Positions 17,632 to 26,551 of a stretch of 64,000 nt of DNA are shown here, piece by piece (positions within the stretch are counted from its first letter, which is position 1; every line of letters starts with the position of its first letter). Both the position numbers and the translations under genes were made by a program. Source of the DNA: Stagnihabitans sp043721775. GTDB taxonomy: Bacteria > Pseudomonadota > Alphaproteobacteria > Rhodobacterales > Rhodobacteraceae. Below the pieces are notes generated by a model. The model made no database searches and was not told the DNA's origin. It saw only the letters and a list, made by a program, of their open reading frames with translations. The stretch is from NCBI GenBank assembly GCA_043721775.1, contig JAYSQA010000345.1, positions 8,926 through 72,925 on the forward strand, given 5' to 3'.

Positions 17632-17823
17632 TCAGTTGGACGAAGCGATCGCAGCCACAACCAACAGCAGCAGCAGCGGAACGACGATACCACCGGCCGA
17701 CGAAGAGTTCGTGGTCGTGGCTTCAACCATGGGAGTGGGTTCAACGATCGGCTGAGCCATGCCGCCAGCGAAAGCGGTGGAAGCGGCCAGCGACAGGGCG
17801 GCGGCGAGGGCGAATTTTTTCAT
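17632..17823 (-). CDS. Tiny secreted protein, paralogue of the next gene
   Basis: The 63-residue product starts with MKK at 17823, with GGAG six bases upstream. It has a clean signal peptide (MKKFALAAALSLAASTAFAGG). A Pro/Thr/Ser linker follows, then the hydrophobic tail VVPLLLLLVVAAIASSN that would act as a membrane segment. The signal peptide and the last ~22 residues are nearly identical to those of the gene at 18030, while the middle differs (AQPIVEPTPMVEATTTN). Each copy has its own terminator. I do not recognise a function; the mature protein would be about 43 residues. Confidence 0.82.
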   Translation of the reverse strand: MKKFALAAALSLAASTAFAGGMAQPIVEPTPMVEATTTNSSSAGGIVVPLLLLLVVAAIASSN

Positions 17824-17979
17824 GTTGGTCTCCGTTTTGGTTCATCCGGTCGCTTGACCTGCACAGGCGCGACGGAATTGTTGCTCGTGGCAGGATAAAA
17901 GCATTTTGACGGCGGATTTGCAACCTCTGCCCGCCGCCTTTGACCAAGTGTTGCCGGATTACCCAGCGAAACAAATAGA

Positions 17980-18007
17980 AAAAGACGGTGGAGACCCACC
18001 GTCTTTT
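17980..18007 (-). terminator. Terminator of the second small secreted gene
   Basis: AAAAGACGGTGG and CCACCGTCTTTT form a perfect 12-base stem with a 4-base loop, 23 bases beyond the stop at 18030. The design mirrors the terminator at 17555, as expected if gene and terminator were duplicated together. Confidence 0.8.
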
Positions 18008-18029
18008 CCTAGAGACCGGGTATCCGGGA

Positions 18030-18215
18030 TCAGTTCGAAGAAGCGATAGCAGCCACAACAAGCAGCAGCAGCAGCGGAACAACCAGGCCGCCAGCGGACG
18101 ACGAGGTGGTGGTGGCAGCAACGGCAACCGGGGTAACGACCGGAACCATAACGCCGCCAGCGAAAGCGGTGGAAGCAGCGAGCGACAAAGCGGCAGCGAG
18201 AGCGATTTTCTTCAT
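18030..18215 (-). CDS. Tiny secreted protein, paralogue of the preceding gene
   Basis: The 61-residue product is best started at ATG 18215 (MKKIALAAALSLAAS..), which has GGAG at the same six-base spacing as its paralogue; an ATG two codons earlier touches the GGAG. It has signal peptide, short linker (VMVPVVTPVAVAATTTSSS) and the same hydrophobic tail AGGLVVPLLLLLVVAAIASSN. Upstream, 18222-18495 holds no gene and must contain its promoter. The pair looks like a tandem duplication. A related design is seen in the YjbE-like protein at 5210. The function is unknown. Confidence 0.82.
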   Translation of the reverse strand: MKKIALAAALSLAASTAFAGGVMVPVVTPVAVAATTTSSSAGGLVVPLLLLLVVAAIASSN

Positions 18216-18495
18216 AGTCATCTCCAGTTATTGCACCCTGCCGAATTTTCGCAGAGGCGGCGGGTGCGCCCAAGACGGATCCTCATAAGACTGTAAAAAG
18301 CAGGTCAAAACCGGCTTTGCAACAGGCTGATTGCGACTTTTGAAGGGCAAGGCCGTGGAATCGTCAAATAAGCAACACCTCACAGACAACTTCGCGACGC
18401 CATACTTTATTGACCAAAGCCCCACGGCAGCGGTCTGCGCGGTGGCAGCCAATCAAACCGGTGCGATTTGAAGGGGTTGGGTGGGCTATGTCCGC

Positions 18496-19119
18496 CTAGA
18501 TCAGCAAAACCTGCGTGCCAACCTGCGCCAGATCGAACAATTCCACGATATGTTCGTTGTAAAGGCCGATACAACCGTTTGACGACCGCCGCCCGATCTT
18601 GCGCGTGTCATGCGTGCCGTGGATTCGGTAGGTTGGCCACCCCAGATACAGCGCGCGGATGCCAAGGGGGTTTTCTGGCGACCCTCCCTCGACGAACGGC
18701 GGCCAGTCGGGATTTCGTTCCAACTCGCCTTTGGTGGCGACCCAACGCGGGTTGACGACCTTCTGGATAACAGAGGTGTTGCCGCGCTTGGTCAGATCTT
18801 CGGTCAGGGGCACCGAAGTGGGGTACAGCTTGTAGACCGCCTGATCTTCCGACCAGAAGTGCAGCGCGCGCGAGGTGATATCAACCAGAATCGCGCCCTT
18901 CTTGGTGTTGGCGAAGTAATCCTGCCAATCCAGCAGCCGGAAGCTGGAGATGTTGGCCCGGGTGTTGGTTTCGGTCGTGGGCGTCTCGAACTCGGTCGAG
19001 TTGGCAAAGTCTTCGGCTTTGGCGGGCAGGACGGACGCGCCCAGACCAGCGGCAGCGGTGCCAAGGAACAGACGGCGCCCCAGCGTTTGGGGTCCCGGCT
19101 TTTTGATTTCGTCAGACAT
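18496..19119 (-). CDS. L,D-transpeptidase (YkuD domain), probably Tat- or Sec-exported
   Basis: The 207-residue protein has an N-terminal RRLFLGTAAAGLGASVLPAKA segment that looks like a twin-arginine signal, although only RR-LFL is matched. The YkuD domain occupies residues ~75-205, with the catalytic block HGTHDTRKIGRRSSNGCIGL in which the Cys attacks the tetrapeptide and the upstream His assists. Such enzymes crosslink peptidoglycan through 3-3 links or attach proteins to it. It is divergent from the CAP lipoprotein at 19311. Confidence 0.88.
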   Translation of the reverse strand: MSDEIKKPGPQTLGRRLFLGTAAAGLGASVLPAKAEDFANSTEFETPTTETNTRANISSFRLLDWQDYFANTKKGAILVDITSRALHFWSEDQAVYKLYPTSVPLTEDLTKRGNTSVIQKVVNPRWVATKGELERNPDWPPFVEGGSPENPLGIRALYLGWPTYRIHGTHDTRKIGRRSSNGCIGLYNEHIVELFDLAQVGTQVLLI

Positions 19120-19310
19120 TCTCTGATCTCCGTTATTTTTATGCAGGCTGCTTGATGATTGTGTTCATACAGCCATGTCGCGCCCACAGCAATTCACACG
19201 CATGTCAGTCGGCCGGGCCTTGCCATGGGTTTTTCTCGGGCCCAAGTTGCGGTATGAACAAGGGATACAGCTTCAGAGACCCGATCAGGGTCCGATACAG
19301 GTGACTGACA

Positions 19311-19826
19311 ATGGAACGACGTATAGCCCTTCTTCTTGGTGCTGCCGCAGCCCTCGCCGCGTGCGCGCCCAAGCTACCGCCCGCCCCCTTGGGCTCCGAT
19401 GGCAGGCCGCTGCCGAAGGTCTATCACATCAATCCCGCCGACGAGTCCGCAATTTCCTACCGGATGCTGGATGCGGTCAACACGCTGCGGCAAAGCAAGG
19501 GCGCGCCAGAGGTGGCCTTCAACGCTGAACTGATCGCCGCCTGTGCCGCCCATTCGCGCGATATGGCCGTGCAAAACCGGCCGTGGCATTTCGGGTCGGA
19601 CGGGTCCTCGCCCTTGATGCGGGTGCAGCGGGTCGGGTTTACCGGCAAACTACTGGGGGAACTGATCTCGGAAACCTATCAGACCGAGTTGGTGACACTG
19701 TCAGACTGGATGGCGCAGGCCGATACCCGCGCCATGCTGCTGGACCCGCGCGCCACGCAGATCGGTTTTTCATGGTTTCAAGAGCCGTCGGGCAAGCTGT
19801 GGTGGACGATGCTTCTGGCCGCCTGA
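19311..19826 (+). CDS. CAP (SCP/PR1-like) domain lipoprotein
   Basis: The 171-residue protein has a lipoprotein signal with lipobox ALAAC (about residue 18). A CAP domain follows: LDAVNTLRQSKGAPEVAFNAELIAACAAHSRDMA, then the characteristic His-rich core near WHFGSDGSS, and at the end WTMLLAA. CAP proteins are secreted and of varied function. Its position between two L,D-transpeptidase genes suggests a role at the cell wall, which is inference. GGTGA lies seven bases before the ATG. Confidence 0.82.
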   Translation: MERRIALLLGAAAALAACAPKLPPAPLGSDGRPLPKVYHINPADESAISYRMLDAVNTLRQSKGAPEVAFNAELIAACAAHSRDMAVQNRPWHFGSDGSSPLMRVQRVGFTGKLLGELISETYQTELVTLSDWMAQADTRAMLLDPRATQIGFSWFQEPSGKLWWTMLLAA

Positions 19827-19847
19827 ACGGGCCACAGCGCGCAAATC

Positions 19848-19870
19848 GGGGGCCTTGCGGCCCCCTTTTT
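19848..19870 (+). terminator. Rho-independent terminator of the CAP lipoprotein gene
   Basis: GGGGGCC and GGCCCCC pair around TTGC and are followed by five T. It lies 22 bases after the CAP stop and just before the stop of the convergent transpeptidase. Confidence 0.85.
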
Positions 19871-19874
19871 CATC

Positions 19875-20375
19875 TTACGGGAAGATGTGGATCGGGGTGC
19901 CCGGGTTCACCATGGCGTAAATCTCTTCGATCTCTTTGTCGGTGACCGCGATGCAGCCCACGGTCCAGTCACCTTCAACCTTGACCCAGCCTGGCTGACC
20001 ATGGATGAAGATATCGCCGCCCGGTTCCTCGCCGGCCGCCTTGGCATAGGCGCGATCGGCGTCATTGGGATAAGAGATCCGCAACGACAGGTGGTAGGTC
20101 GACTTCGGATTGCGCTGGCTGATGCTGTAGCTGCCTTCCGGTGTCATGCCGTCACCCTCGAAATGCTTGATTCCAACCGGGTTGCCGCCCAATTGAATAT
20201 CAAAGCTGCGCAACACTTTGCTGTCATGCATCAGGAACATCTTGCGATCGGCCTTGTGCACCTCGATCAAGGTGACCGCAGGGCCGTGATAGGTCTGGAA
20301 TTTGGAACGGGGGCCGCATGAGGCCAGCCCAAGAATCAAAAGGGTCGCCAGAATAGCGCGAACGATTGCCGTCAT
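19875..20375 (-). CDS. L,D-transpeptidase family lipoprotein (YafK-like)
   Basis: The 166-residue protein carries a lipobox GLASC (about residue 20). A YkuD-type domain follows with the catalytic block IFIHGQPGWVKVEGDWTVGCIAV, where His and Cys are the active-site residues. The substrate groove part is MTPEGSYSISQRNPKSTYHLSLRISYPN. It differs clearly from the Tat-like enzyme at 18496 and is closer to the YafK/DpaA group, of which the E. coli member releases Braun lipoprotein from peptidoglycan. Whether this one links or cleaves cannot be told. Confidence 0.85.
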   Translation of the reverse strand: MTAIVRAILATLLILGLASCGPRSKFQTYHGPAVTLIEVHKADRKMFLMHDSKVLRSFDIQLGGNPVGIKHFEGDGMTPEGSYSISQRNPKSTYHLSLRISYPNDADRAYAKAAGEEPGGDIFIHGQPGWVKVEGDWTVGCIAVTDKEIEEIYAMVNPGTPIHIFP

Positions 20376-20450
20376 TTGTGCCTGCCTCAGCTTTTTTTCT
20401 TGAAGTAGCCGAAGTTGGATTATGAGGCCAGCAAGAATTCCATCTGCTGT

Positions 20451-21671
20451 CTAAAGCGTGAACCTGGCCGCCAACTCGACATGCGATGACCAGCGGAACT
20501 GGTCAACGACCTGCACCCAGTCCAACTTGTAACCACCGGCGATAAGTATCTTGGCATCGCGGGCAAAGGTCGCCGGGTTGCAGGACACATAGGCAATCAC
20601 CGGAACCTTCGACTTCGCAAGCGTATGGCTTTGCGCTTCGGCCCCGGCACGCGGCGGGTCAACGACAACGGCCTCGACATATTTGAACTCGTCAGGTTCC
20701 AGCGGGCGGCGGTACAGGTCGCGCACATCGTTGGTGACGCGCTTCAGCCCCTCGGCCATGCGGAAGCCTTTATCAAGCGCGGTCAGCATCTTGATTTCGC
20801 CCTCAACAGCGTGAACCTCGGCATGTTCGGCCAGCGGCAAGGCGAAAGTGCCGATGCCGGCGAACAGGTCGGTGATGCGGCGGGCAAGACCCACGGCTTC
20901 CTTGACCGAGGCCAGCAATGCGGCCTCGCCCTGCGCGGTGGCTTGCAGGAAGGCGCCGAATGGCAACGGCACCGTCGCCTTGCCAAAGCGCATCGAGGGT
21001 TGGGCGCGCAGGGCGACAATCTCGGCGTTCCAAGTCAGGCGCGACAGGCCGTAGGCTTCCGTCAGGCGGGCGAGTTCCAGTTGCAGGGCTGCATCAGCCG
21101 TCTTGCCGCCTGACACCGCAACATCGGTGCCCGAAGGCGTGCGGGTTATTTGCAGGTCAAGTTCGGTGGTGCGCGATCCGCCGAGTTTGACAATCTCTTC
21201 CAGCGCCGGGAAGCTGGCCATCAGGTCGGGGTGCAAGAGTTGGCAATTTGGCACCGCCACCAGCGTGTCAGAGGCGCGGGTGTGGAAGCCCATCAGGACG
21301 CCGCCTTTGGTACGGCGAGCGGCCAAAGTGGCCCGGCGCCGCGAGCGGGGCGGTGAAGTCAAAATGGGGCGCAGGTCAGCCTCCAGCCCTTGGGCGGCCA
21401 GCGCAGCGCGGACGATGTGGGTTTTCCAGTCGGCCACGAAAGCGTCGGCGGCGTGCTGCATCATGCAGCCGCCACAGGTGCGGGCGTGAACGCAGGGTGG
21501 TTTCACCCGGAAGGCCGAGGGATTGACAATGCGCAGGTCGGTCAGTTGGTCGCCTTTGACCGTGCCTTCAACCTCTTCGCCGGGCAGAGTTTGGGGCGCG
21601 TAGATGGCTCCCTCTGGCCCCTGGATGATCCCGTCGCCCAAGTGCCCCAGCCGTGCGATGGTAAAATTCAC
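20451..21671 (-). CDS. Class I SAM-dependent RNA m5U methyltransferase (RumA/TrmA family)
   Basis: The 406-residue protein has an N-terminal TRAM-like domain (residues 1-55). An iron-sulfur motif follows (CVHARTCGGCMMQHA, with a further Cys upstream), then the central subdomain and a SAM-binding domain (DLFAGIGTFALPLA). The catalytic Cys lies in SCNPATFARD and the motif VVDPPRAGA comes before it. Family members methylate uridine C5 in 23S rRNA or tRNA; the target here is not certain. Its start overlaps the stop of the ABC gene piece upstream (ATGA). Confidence 0.9.
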   Translation of the reverse strand: MNFTIARLGHLGDGIIQGPEGAIYAPQTLPGEEVEGTVKGDQLTDLRIVNPSAFRVKPPCVHARTCGGCMMQHAADAFVADWKTHIVRAALAAQGLEADLRPILTSPPRSRRRATLAARRTKGGVLMGFHTRASDTLVAVPNCQLLHPDLMASFPALEEIVKLGGSRTTELDLQITRTPSGTDVAVSGGKTADAALQLELARLTEAYGLSRLTWNAEIVALRAQPSMRFGKATVPLPFGAFLQATAQGEAALLASVKEAVGLARRITDLFAGIGTFALPLAEHAEVHAVEGEIKMLTALDKGFRMAEGLKRVTNDVRDLYRRPLEPDEFKYVEAVVVDPPRAGAEAQSHTLAKSKVPVIAYVSCNPATFARDAKILIAGGYKLDWVQVVDQFRWSSHVELAARFTL

Positions 21672-22234
21672 TCTGCCGCTTCCTTTTCGTCAACGCCGAT
21701 GAAGCCGCCGCTTTGACGGTTCCAGTAGCGCGCGTAAAGCCCCCCTGCGGTCAAAAGTTGACCGTGAGAGCCTTGTTCCACAATCCGCCCCTCATCCAGC
21801 ACGATAATCCGATCCATTTCAGCGATGGTAGACAGCCGGTGCGCAATGGCCAGCACGGTCTTGCCCTGCATTACCCGGGCGAGGGCGTGCTGAACCGAGG
21901 CTTCAACTTCGGAATCCAGCGCCGAAGTCGCCTCGTCCAGCACCAGAATGGGCGCGTCCTTCAGGAAGGCCCGGGCGAGGGCGATGCGTTGGCGTTGCCC
22001 ACCCGACAGCTTGACGCCACGCTCGCCCAGAAAGGCTTCATAGCCGCTGCGGCCCTGGTGATCCTTCAGGCCAAGAATGAACTCATGTGCTTCGGCAGCG
22101 CCGGCGGCGGCGTACATTTCCTCATCAGTGGCATCGGGGCGACCGTACAGGATATTTTCGCGCGCGGAACGATTGAACATCGCGGTTTCCTGCGTGACCA
22201 TGCCGATCTGACGGCGAAGGCTTTCCTGCGTCAC
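21668..22234 (-). pseudogene. ABC exporter, C-terminal piece of a frameshifted gene
   Basis: This 188-residue open frame holds the second half of a nucleotide-binding domain: the Q-loop region (GMVTQETAMFN), signature LSGGQRQRIALARA, Walker B ILVLDEATSALDSE and the H-loop IAHRLSTI. It lacks Walker A and membrane helices, which are in the preceding frame. Its first codon is a GTG overlapping the TGA of that frame, but the protein sequence continues the upstream frame exactly if one C is restored at about 22243 (..GIDV-RAV-TQESLRRQIGMV). The partner gene reads DIAHVTQPSLRRQIGMV at the same place. With the C restored the whole protein would be 611 residues. Confidence 0.8.
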
Positions 22235-23502
22235 CGCCCGACGTCGATGCCGTCAATCAGGATGCGGCCGCTTTCGGTGTCGTAAAGCCGCAGCAGCAGC
22301 GAAACCAGCGTCGATTTCCCGGCACCCGAAGCGCCGACGATGCCAATCTTTTCGCCGGGCTGAACCGAAAGGGAAACCTCCTGCAAGCCGCCCTTCTTGC
22401 GGCCATAGGCGAAAGAGACGTGGTCCATCTCGATCCGGCCTTTGACGGATGGCATCTCGATGGCGTTGGCGGCGTCGGTCAGGGAATAGGGCGGTGTCAG
22501 GGTGCGCAGGCCGTCTTCAACCTCTCCCAAGTTGCCGAAGATGCCCATCAGCGAGAAGCTGACCCATCCAGTCATCTGCGCCAGCCGGAAGCTGACAGCA
22601 CCAGAGGCTGCGATATCGCCTGCCGTGGCGGCTCCGGTGGACCAAAGCCAGACGGTGGCGCCGACCATAAGGACGGGGAGGACTCCGGCGAGCGCCATCA
22701 GGTTGAAGCGGAACCACGAGGATATCGCGCCGTAGACCATGGCGGTGTCGCGGAATGTTTGCATGGCGTCCAGCGCCACGCGGTCTTCGTGTTCGGTATG
22801 GGCGAACAGCTTGACGGTTTTCATGTTCGTCACGGTGTCGACGATCTGGCCGGTAACATTCGCCCGGGCAGAGGCGCGCATGGCAGACGCGCCGCGCACC
22901 CGGCGCAGATAGTAGCGGATGAACAGGCAATAGGCGACAACCCAAGCCAGCAGCACCAGCGATACCGAACCATTGATCGCGATCATAAGCGCCACCGAGC
23001 CTATCACCGAAGCCAGCGCGAAGGCTGCCGTTTCGATGGTGCCTGACACGACGTCCGTTGCCGCGCGTGCCGTCTGCATCTGCTTTTGTGCAATGCGTCC
23101 GGCAAAGTCGTTGTCGAAAAAGGTGACGGAATGGCCCAGCGTCCAGCGGTGCAGGCGCGACAGGATCAGCGGGAACAGGTTGGGTTCGATGGTCAGTGCA
23201 AGGGCTGATGTGTTGATGCCGAAGATCAACGGCCTTGCGATCAGGTAGAAGGCGGCGAACAGGGCGAACAATTCCCAGTGGTTCTGGAACACCTGCGATG
23301 GGGTGCCGGTGGCGGCGTCGATGACATGGCCAAGGATGGTGGCCGACACCGCCTCTAAGGAACCGGCGACGGCGGACCAGAAGGTCGCCCACAGAACGCC
23401 GGGCCAGGCACCTTGCAGCGCCCAGCCGAAGAACTTGATCGGGCGGGCCGGGGGCGGCAGGTTCGTGGGGTTGAACGGCGCGATGGTGGGGCCAAGCATC
23501 AT
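22231..23502 (-). pseudogene. ABC exporter, N-terminal piece (membrane domain plus Walker A) of a frameshifted gene
   Basis: This 423-residue open frame has a six-helix exporter membrane domain (residues ~25-320) and the start of the ATPase domain with Walker A GASGAGKSTLV. It stops ten residues later at TGA 22231-22233, before the signature motif. The break is explained by one missing base in GTC-CGG-GCG (here GTCGGGCG). Start ATG 23502 overlaps the stop of the partner ABC gene. Intact, the product would pair with that partner as an MsbA/BmrCD-style lipid or drug exporter. Either the gene is dead or this is a homopolymer sequencing error. Confidence 0.8.
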
Positions 23503-25349
23503 TCGGCAGCCTCCCCGACTTCATCGCGCAGGAAACCACCCGATTGGCGGGCCCAGAACTGCGCATATAGGCCACCCTTGGCCAGCAGGGCAGAATGGGT
23601 GCCTTCTTCGGCAATATGGCCTCCCTCCAGCACCACGATGCGATCCATCGCGGCAATGGTCGACAGACGGTGCGCGATGGCAATCACGGTCTTGCCCTGC
23701 ATCACGCCGAACAGGGCCTTCTGGATGGCCGCTTCCGCTTCGCTGTCCAAGGCGCTGGTCGCCTCATCAAGGATCAGGATCGGGGCGTCTTTCAGGATCA
23801 CCCTTGCCAGCGCCACACGCTGACGTTGGCCGCCCGACAGTTTGACGCCACGTTCGCCAACATGGGCGTCATAGCCCTTGCGGCCCTGCGGGTCTTCCAG
23901 CGTCAGGATGAAGTCATGCGCTTCGGCTTGTCGCGCGGCGGCGATCATCGCCTCATCCCCGGCATCGGGGCGGGCGTAAAGAATGTTTTCGCGGACGGAC
24001 CGGTGCATCAGGCTGCTGTCCTGCTGGACCATGCCGATCTGGCGGCGCAGGCTGGGTTGCGTGACATGGGCGATGTCCTGCCCGTCGATCAGGATCTGGC
24101 CTTCCTCGGTGTCATAAAACCGCAGGATCAGCTTGACGAGAGTGGATTTGCCCGCGCCTGACCGGCCAATCAGGCCGATCCGTTCGCCGGGTTTCACGGT
24201 CAGCGACAGGTTCTGCAACCCGCCAGAGCCGCGACCGTAGTGGTGGCTGACAGATTTAATCTCAACCTGACCTTGCTGGAAATCCAATGGCTTGGCATCT
24301 TGCGTGTCAACCAGCGTGATCGGCTGGGTGATGGTTTGCATCCCCTCTTGCACGGTGCCAAGGTTTTGCACCAGGTTCGTCGTCGCCCACATGATCCAAT
24401 AGGTCATCGAGTGCAGGCGCAGCACCAAGGCCACCGAGGCCGCCACCAGGCCAACCGAGGCCATGCCATGATACCACAGGTAAATCGCCCAGCCGGATAC
24501 TCCGGTCACCATCAGACCGTTGATGAAGGTCAGCGCGGTGTCCATCACCGTGACGATGCGCATTTCCTTTTGAAAGGTGGTGCGGGCGGCCTCGATCGCT
24601 TCTTTGGCATAAGACAACTCGCGGTCGTCGTGGGCGAACAGCTTGACCGAGTGGATGTTGGTGTAGCTGTCGACCACGCGGCCCGTGACGGCCGATCGGG
24701 CCTCGGAACTGGCCATTGACGCAGGCCCAGCGCGGCGGATCGTCCAGCGCATCAGGGCGATGTAGCCCAGAAACCACGCCACCAGTGGGATCAGCAGGCG
24801 CGTATCAGCATTTGCCAGCATCAGGGCGGCGGCGATCAGGGTGGTGGAGGCGAAAGTCACCGCGTCAAACACCTGAAACACGGCATCACCGGCTGCCGGA
24901 GGCGCCTGCATGATGCGGTTTGCGATCCGGCCCGCGAAATCGCTTTCAAACCAGCCGACCGGTTGGCGCAGGATATGGGCATGGGCCCGCCAGCGCATCA
25001 TGGTGCCGAAGTTGGTCAGGATGGTGTTGTGCAGCAGCGCCACATTGGTGCCGCCGATCAGCGGCCGGATCAGCACGATGGCCAGCGCCACGAGGATGAT
25101 CTCTGTCCCATGCGCGGCCCAGACCCCTGCGGGAGTGCCTTGGCCCAGCATGTCAACCAGATGGCCCATGTACCAGATCAGGCTGACCTCTGCCGCCGCG
25201 TTCAGCGTGGAAAACACCGCCGTCGCGGCGAAAACCTTGCGGAACGGGCGGATATAGTCCGCCAGAAACGGCCAAAGCTGGCGCGGCGGGGCATCTGTCT
25301 GGGTATAGGGGGCGTAAGGGTCGACAAGACCCTCGAAGAACTTGAACAT
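23499..25349 (-). CDS. ABC exporter half-transporter (fused membrane and ATPase domains)
   Basis: The 616-residue protein is intact. Six transmembrane helices lie within residues ~25-340. The ATPase domain has Walker A GRSGAGKSTLV, Q-loop GMVQQDSS, signature LSGGQRQRVALARV, Walker B ILILDEATSALDSE with the catalytic Glu, and the switch His in IAHRLSTI. It is followed with an ATGA overlap by a second, homologous exporter gene that is frameshifted, so the natural form is probably a heterodimer. The substrate (drug, lipid or peptide) cannot be inferred. Confidence 0.92.
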   Translation of the reverse strand: MFKFFEGLVDPYAPYTQTDAPPRQLWPFLADYIRPFRKVFAATAVFSTLNAAAEVSLIWYMGHLVDMLGQGTPAGVWAAHGTEIILVALAIVLIRPLIGGTNVALLHNTILTNFGTMMRWRAHAHILRQPVGWFESDFAGRIANRIMQAPPAAGDAVFQVFDAVTFASTTLIAAALMLANADTRLLIPLVAWFLGYIALMRWTIRRAGPASMASSEARSAVTGRVVDSYTNIHSVKLFAHDDRELSYAKEAIEAARTTFQKEMRIVTVMDTALTFINGLMVTGVSGWAIYLWYHGMASVGLVAASVALVLRLHSMTYWIMWATTNLVQNLGTVQEGMQTITQPITLVDTQDAKPLDFQQGQVEIKSVSHHYGRGSGGLQNLSLTVKPGERIGLIGRSGAGKSTLVKLILRFYDTEEGQILIDGQDIAHVTQPSLRRQIGMVQQDSSLMHRSVRENILYARPDAGDEAMIAAARQAEAHDFILTLEDPQGRKGYDAHVGERGVKLSGGQRQRVALARVILKDAPILILDEATSALDSEAEAAIQKALFGVMQGKTVIAIAHRLSTIAAMDRIVVLEGGHIAEEGTHSALLAKGGLYAQFWARQSGGFLRDEVGEAAE

Positions 25350-25408
25350 GACGGACCTTTGGATTGCCCGCCGGATATAGACTGCTTTGCGTGAAAGGGA
25401 AACGACGG

Positions 25409-26551
25409 TTACGCCAGCAACGCTTCCCTTGTCAGCTTCAGGTCACTGGAAAGCCAGCGCGCTTCAAGCTGTTTCAGCTTGGCGCCCAGCGCTTTGCCCT
25501 GAAAGCGGGGCATCAGATCAGTTGCCGTGATAGGAAATTTAGCTTCAGCGCCCCGGTCAAGATCACTGCGCCAGCCGGGCGGCAAGGGGCTTTCCAGCAA
25601 GGCGGCCCGGGCCAGCACCACATCAGAACCGGGCGTGGCCCCCAGCTTCCAGCCCAGCGCTGCGGGGGTCAGGGTGGAGCCGATTTCCCCTGCAATCCGG
25701 GCAACCGCGGCCTGTTCCTGCCGCGACAGGCGCAGAGGCGCGCCGGGATCCTGACCGCCCAGAACGGCAAGACGACGTTGCCAGCGCGGCGGGGTGTCGG
25801 CCTCCAGATGAACCAGGGGCGCTATGGCTTTTGGGTGGGCACCGGGCAGAACCCGCTGAAGGATACCGGTTGATGCCATGCTGGCCAGTGCCGGGGCGGG
25901 GTTGCTGGCGGCGAGAAGCTTGCGCATCTCAGCCCCGATCCGTTCCCGGCTAAGCCCATCGACACCTTCAGCCAGCGCAGCACAGGCGGCGAGGCCTTCG
26001 GCGTTGATGCCTTGGGAAGGGTCGCCGTAGACCGCGTGGAACCGGAAGAAGCGCAGGATCCGCAGATAATCCTCGCGGATGCGCTGTTCGGGGTCACCAA
26101 CAAACCGCACCCGATGGGCAAGCAAGTCGGGCAGGCCGCCCAGCGGGTCGACCAATTCGCCCGAGGGTTCGGCGTAAAGCGCGTTCATGGTGAAATCGCG
26201 CCGGGCAGCGTCTTCCTTCAGGTTGCGCGAATAGGACACCATGGCGCGGCGGCCATCGGTTTCAATGTCACGGCGGAAGGTGGTGACTTCGTGGGTGATG
26301 CCACCGGCGATGACGGTGACCGTGCCATGGTCTATGCCGGTGGGGATGACCTTGAAGCCGGCGGCCTTAGCCATCTCGATCACCACCTGCGGCAGGGCGT
26401 CGGTTGCAAGGTCAATGTCGGTGACCGGCTTCAGCATCAGCGTATTGCGCACACAGCCGCCGACAAACAGGATGCGATGGCCAGCCAGCCCCAGAACGGC
26501 GCACAGCGCCTGCGTGCCGGGATGGTTCAGCCAGACGCCGCCAATTCTCAA
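25409..26551 (-). CDS. cca: CCA tRNA nucleotidyltransferase
   Basis: The 380-residue protein has the class II nucleotidyltransferase head (FVGGCVRNTLMLKPVTDIDLATDALP, with the two catalytic Asp) and the fingers/neck motifs (RRDFTMNALYAEPSGELVDPLGG, RIREDYLRILRFFRFHA). I place the start at TTG 26551, whose sequence TTGA overlaps the stop of the Nudix gene, giving ..RIGGVWLNHPGTQALCAVL as N-terminus; the open frame runs further upstream but inside the Nudix gene. It adds or repairs the 3'-CCA of tRNAs, although the one tRNA in this window already encodes CCA. Confidence 0.9.
   Translation of the reverse strand: MRIGGVWLNHPGTQALCAVLGLAGHRILFVGGCVRNTLMLKPVTDIDLATDALPQVVIEMAKAAGFKVIPTGIDHGTVTVIAGGITHEVTTFRRDIETDGRRAMVSYSRNLKEDAARRDFTMNALYAEPSGELVDPLGGLPDLLAHRVRFVGDPEQRIREDYLRILRFFRFHAVYGDPSQGINAEGLAACAALAEGVDGLSRERIGAEMRKLLAASNPAPALASMASTGILQRVLPGAHPKAIAPLVHLEADTPPRWQRRLAVLGGQDPGAPLRLSRQEQAAVARIAGEIGSTLTPAALGWKLGATPGSDVVLARAALLESPLPPGWRSDLDRGAEAKFPITATDLMPRFQGKALGAKLKQLEARWLSSDLKLTREALLA

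Noticed and set aside
22231..22234. GTGA overlap between the two ABC pieces as a genuine stop-restart
   Set aside because: The second piece would start in the middle of a nucleotide-binding domain without Walker A, and one restored base gives an exact full-length exporter, so a frameshift is the simpler reading.
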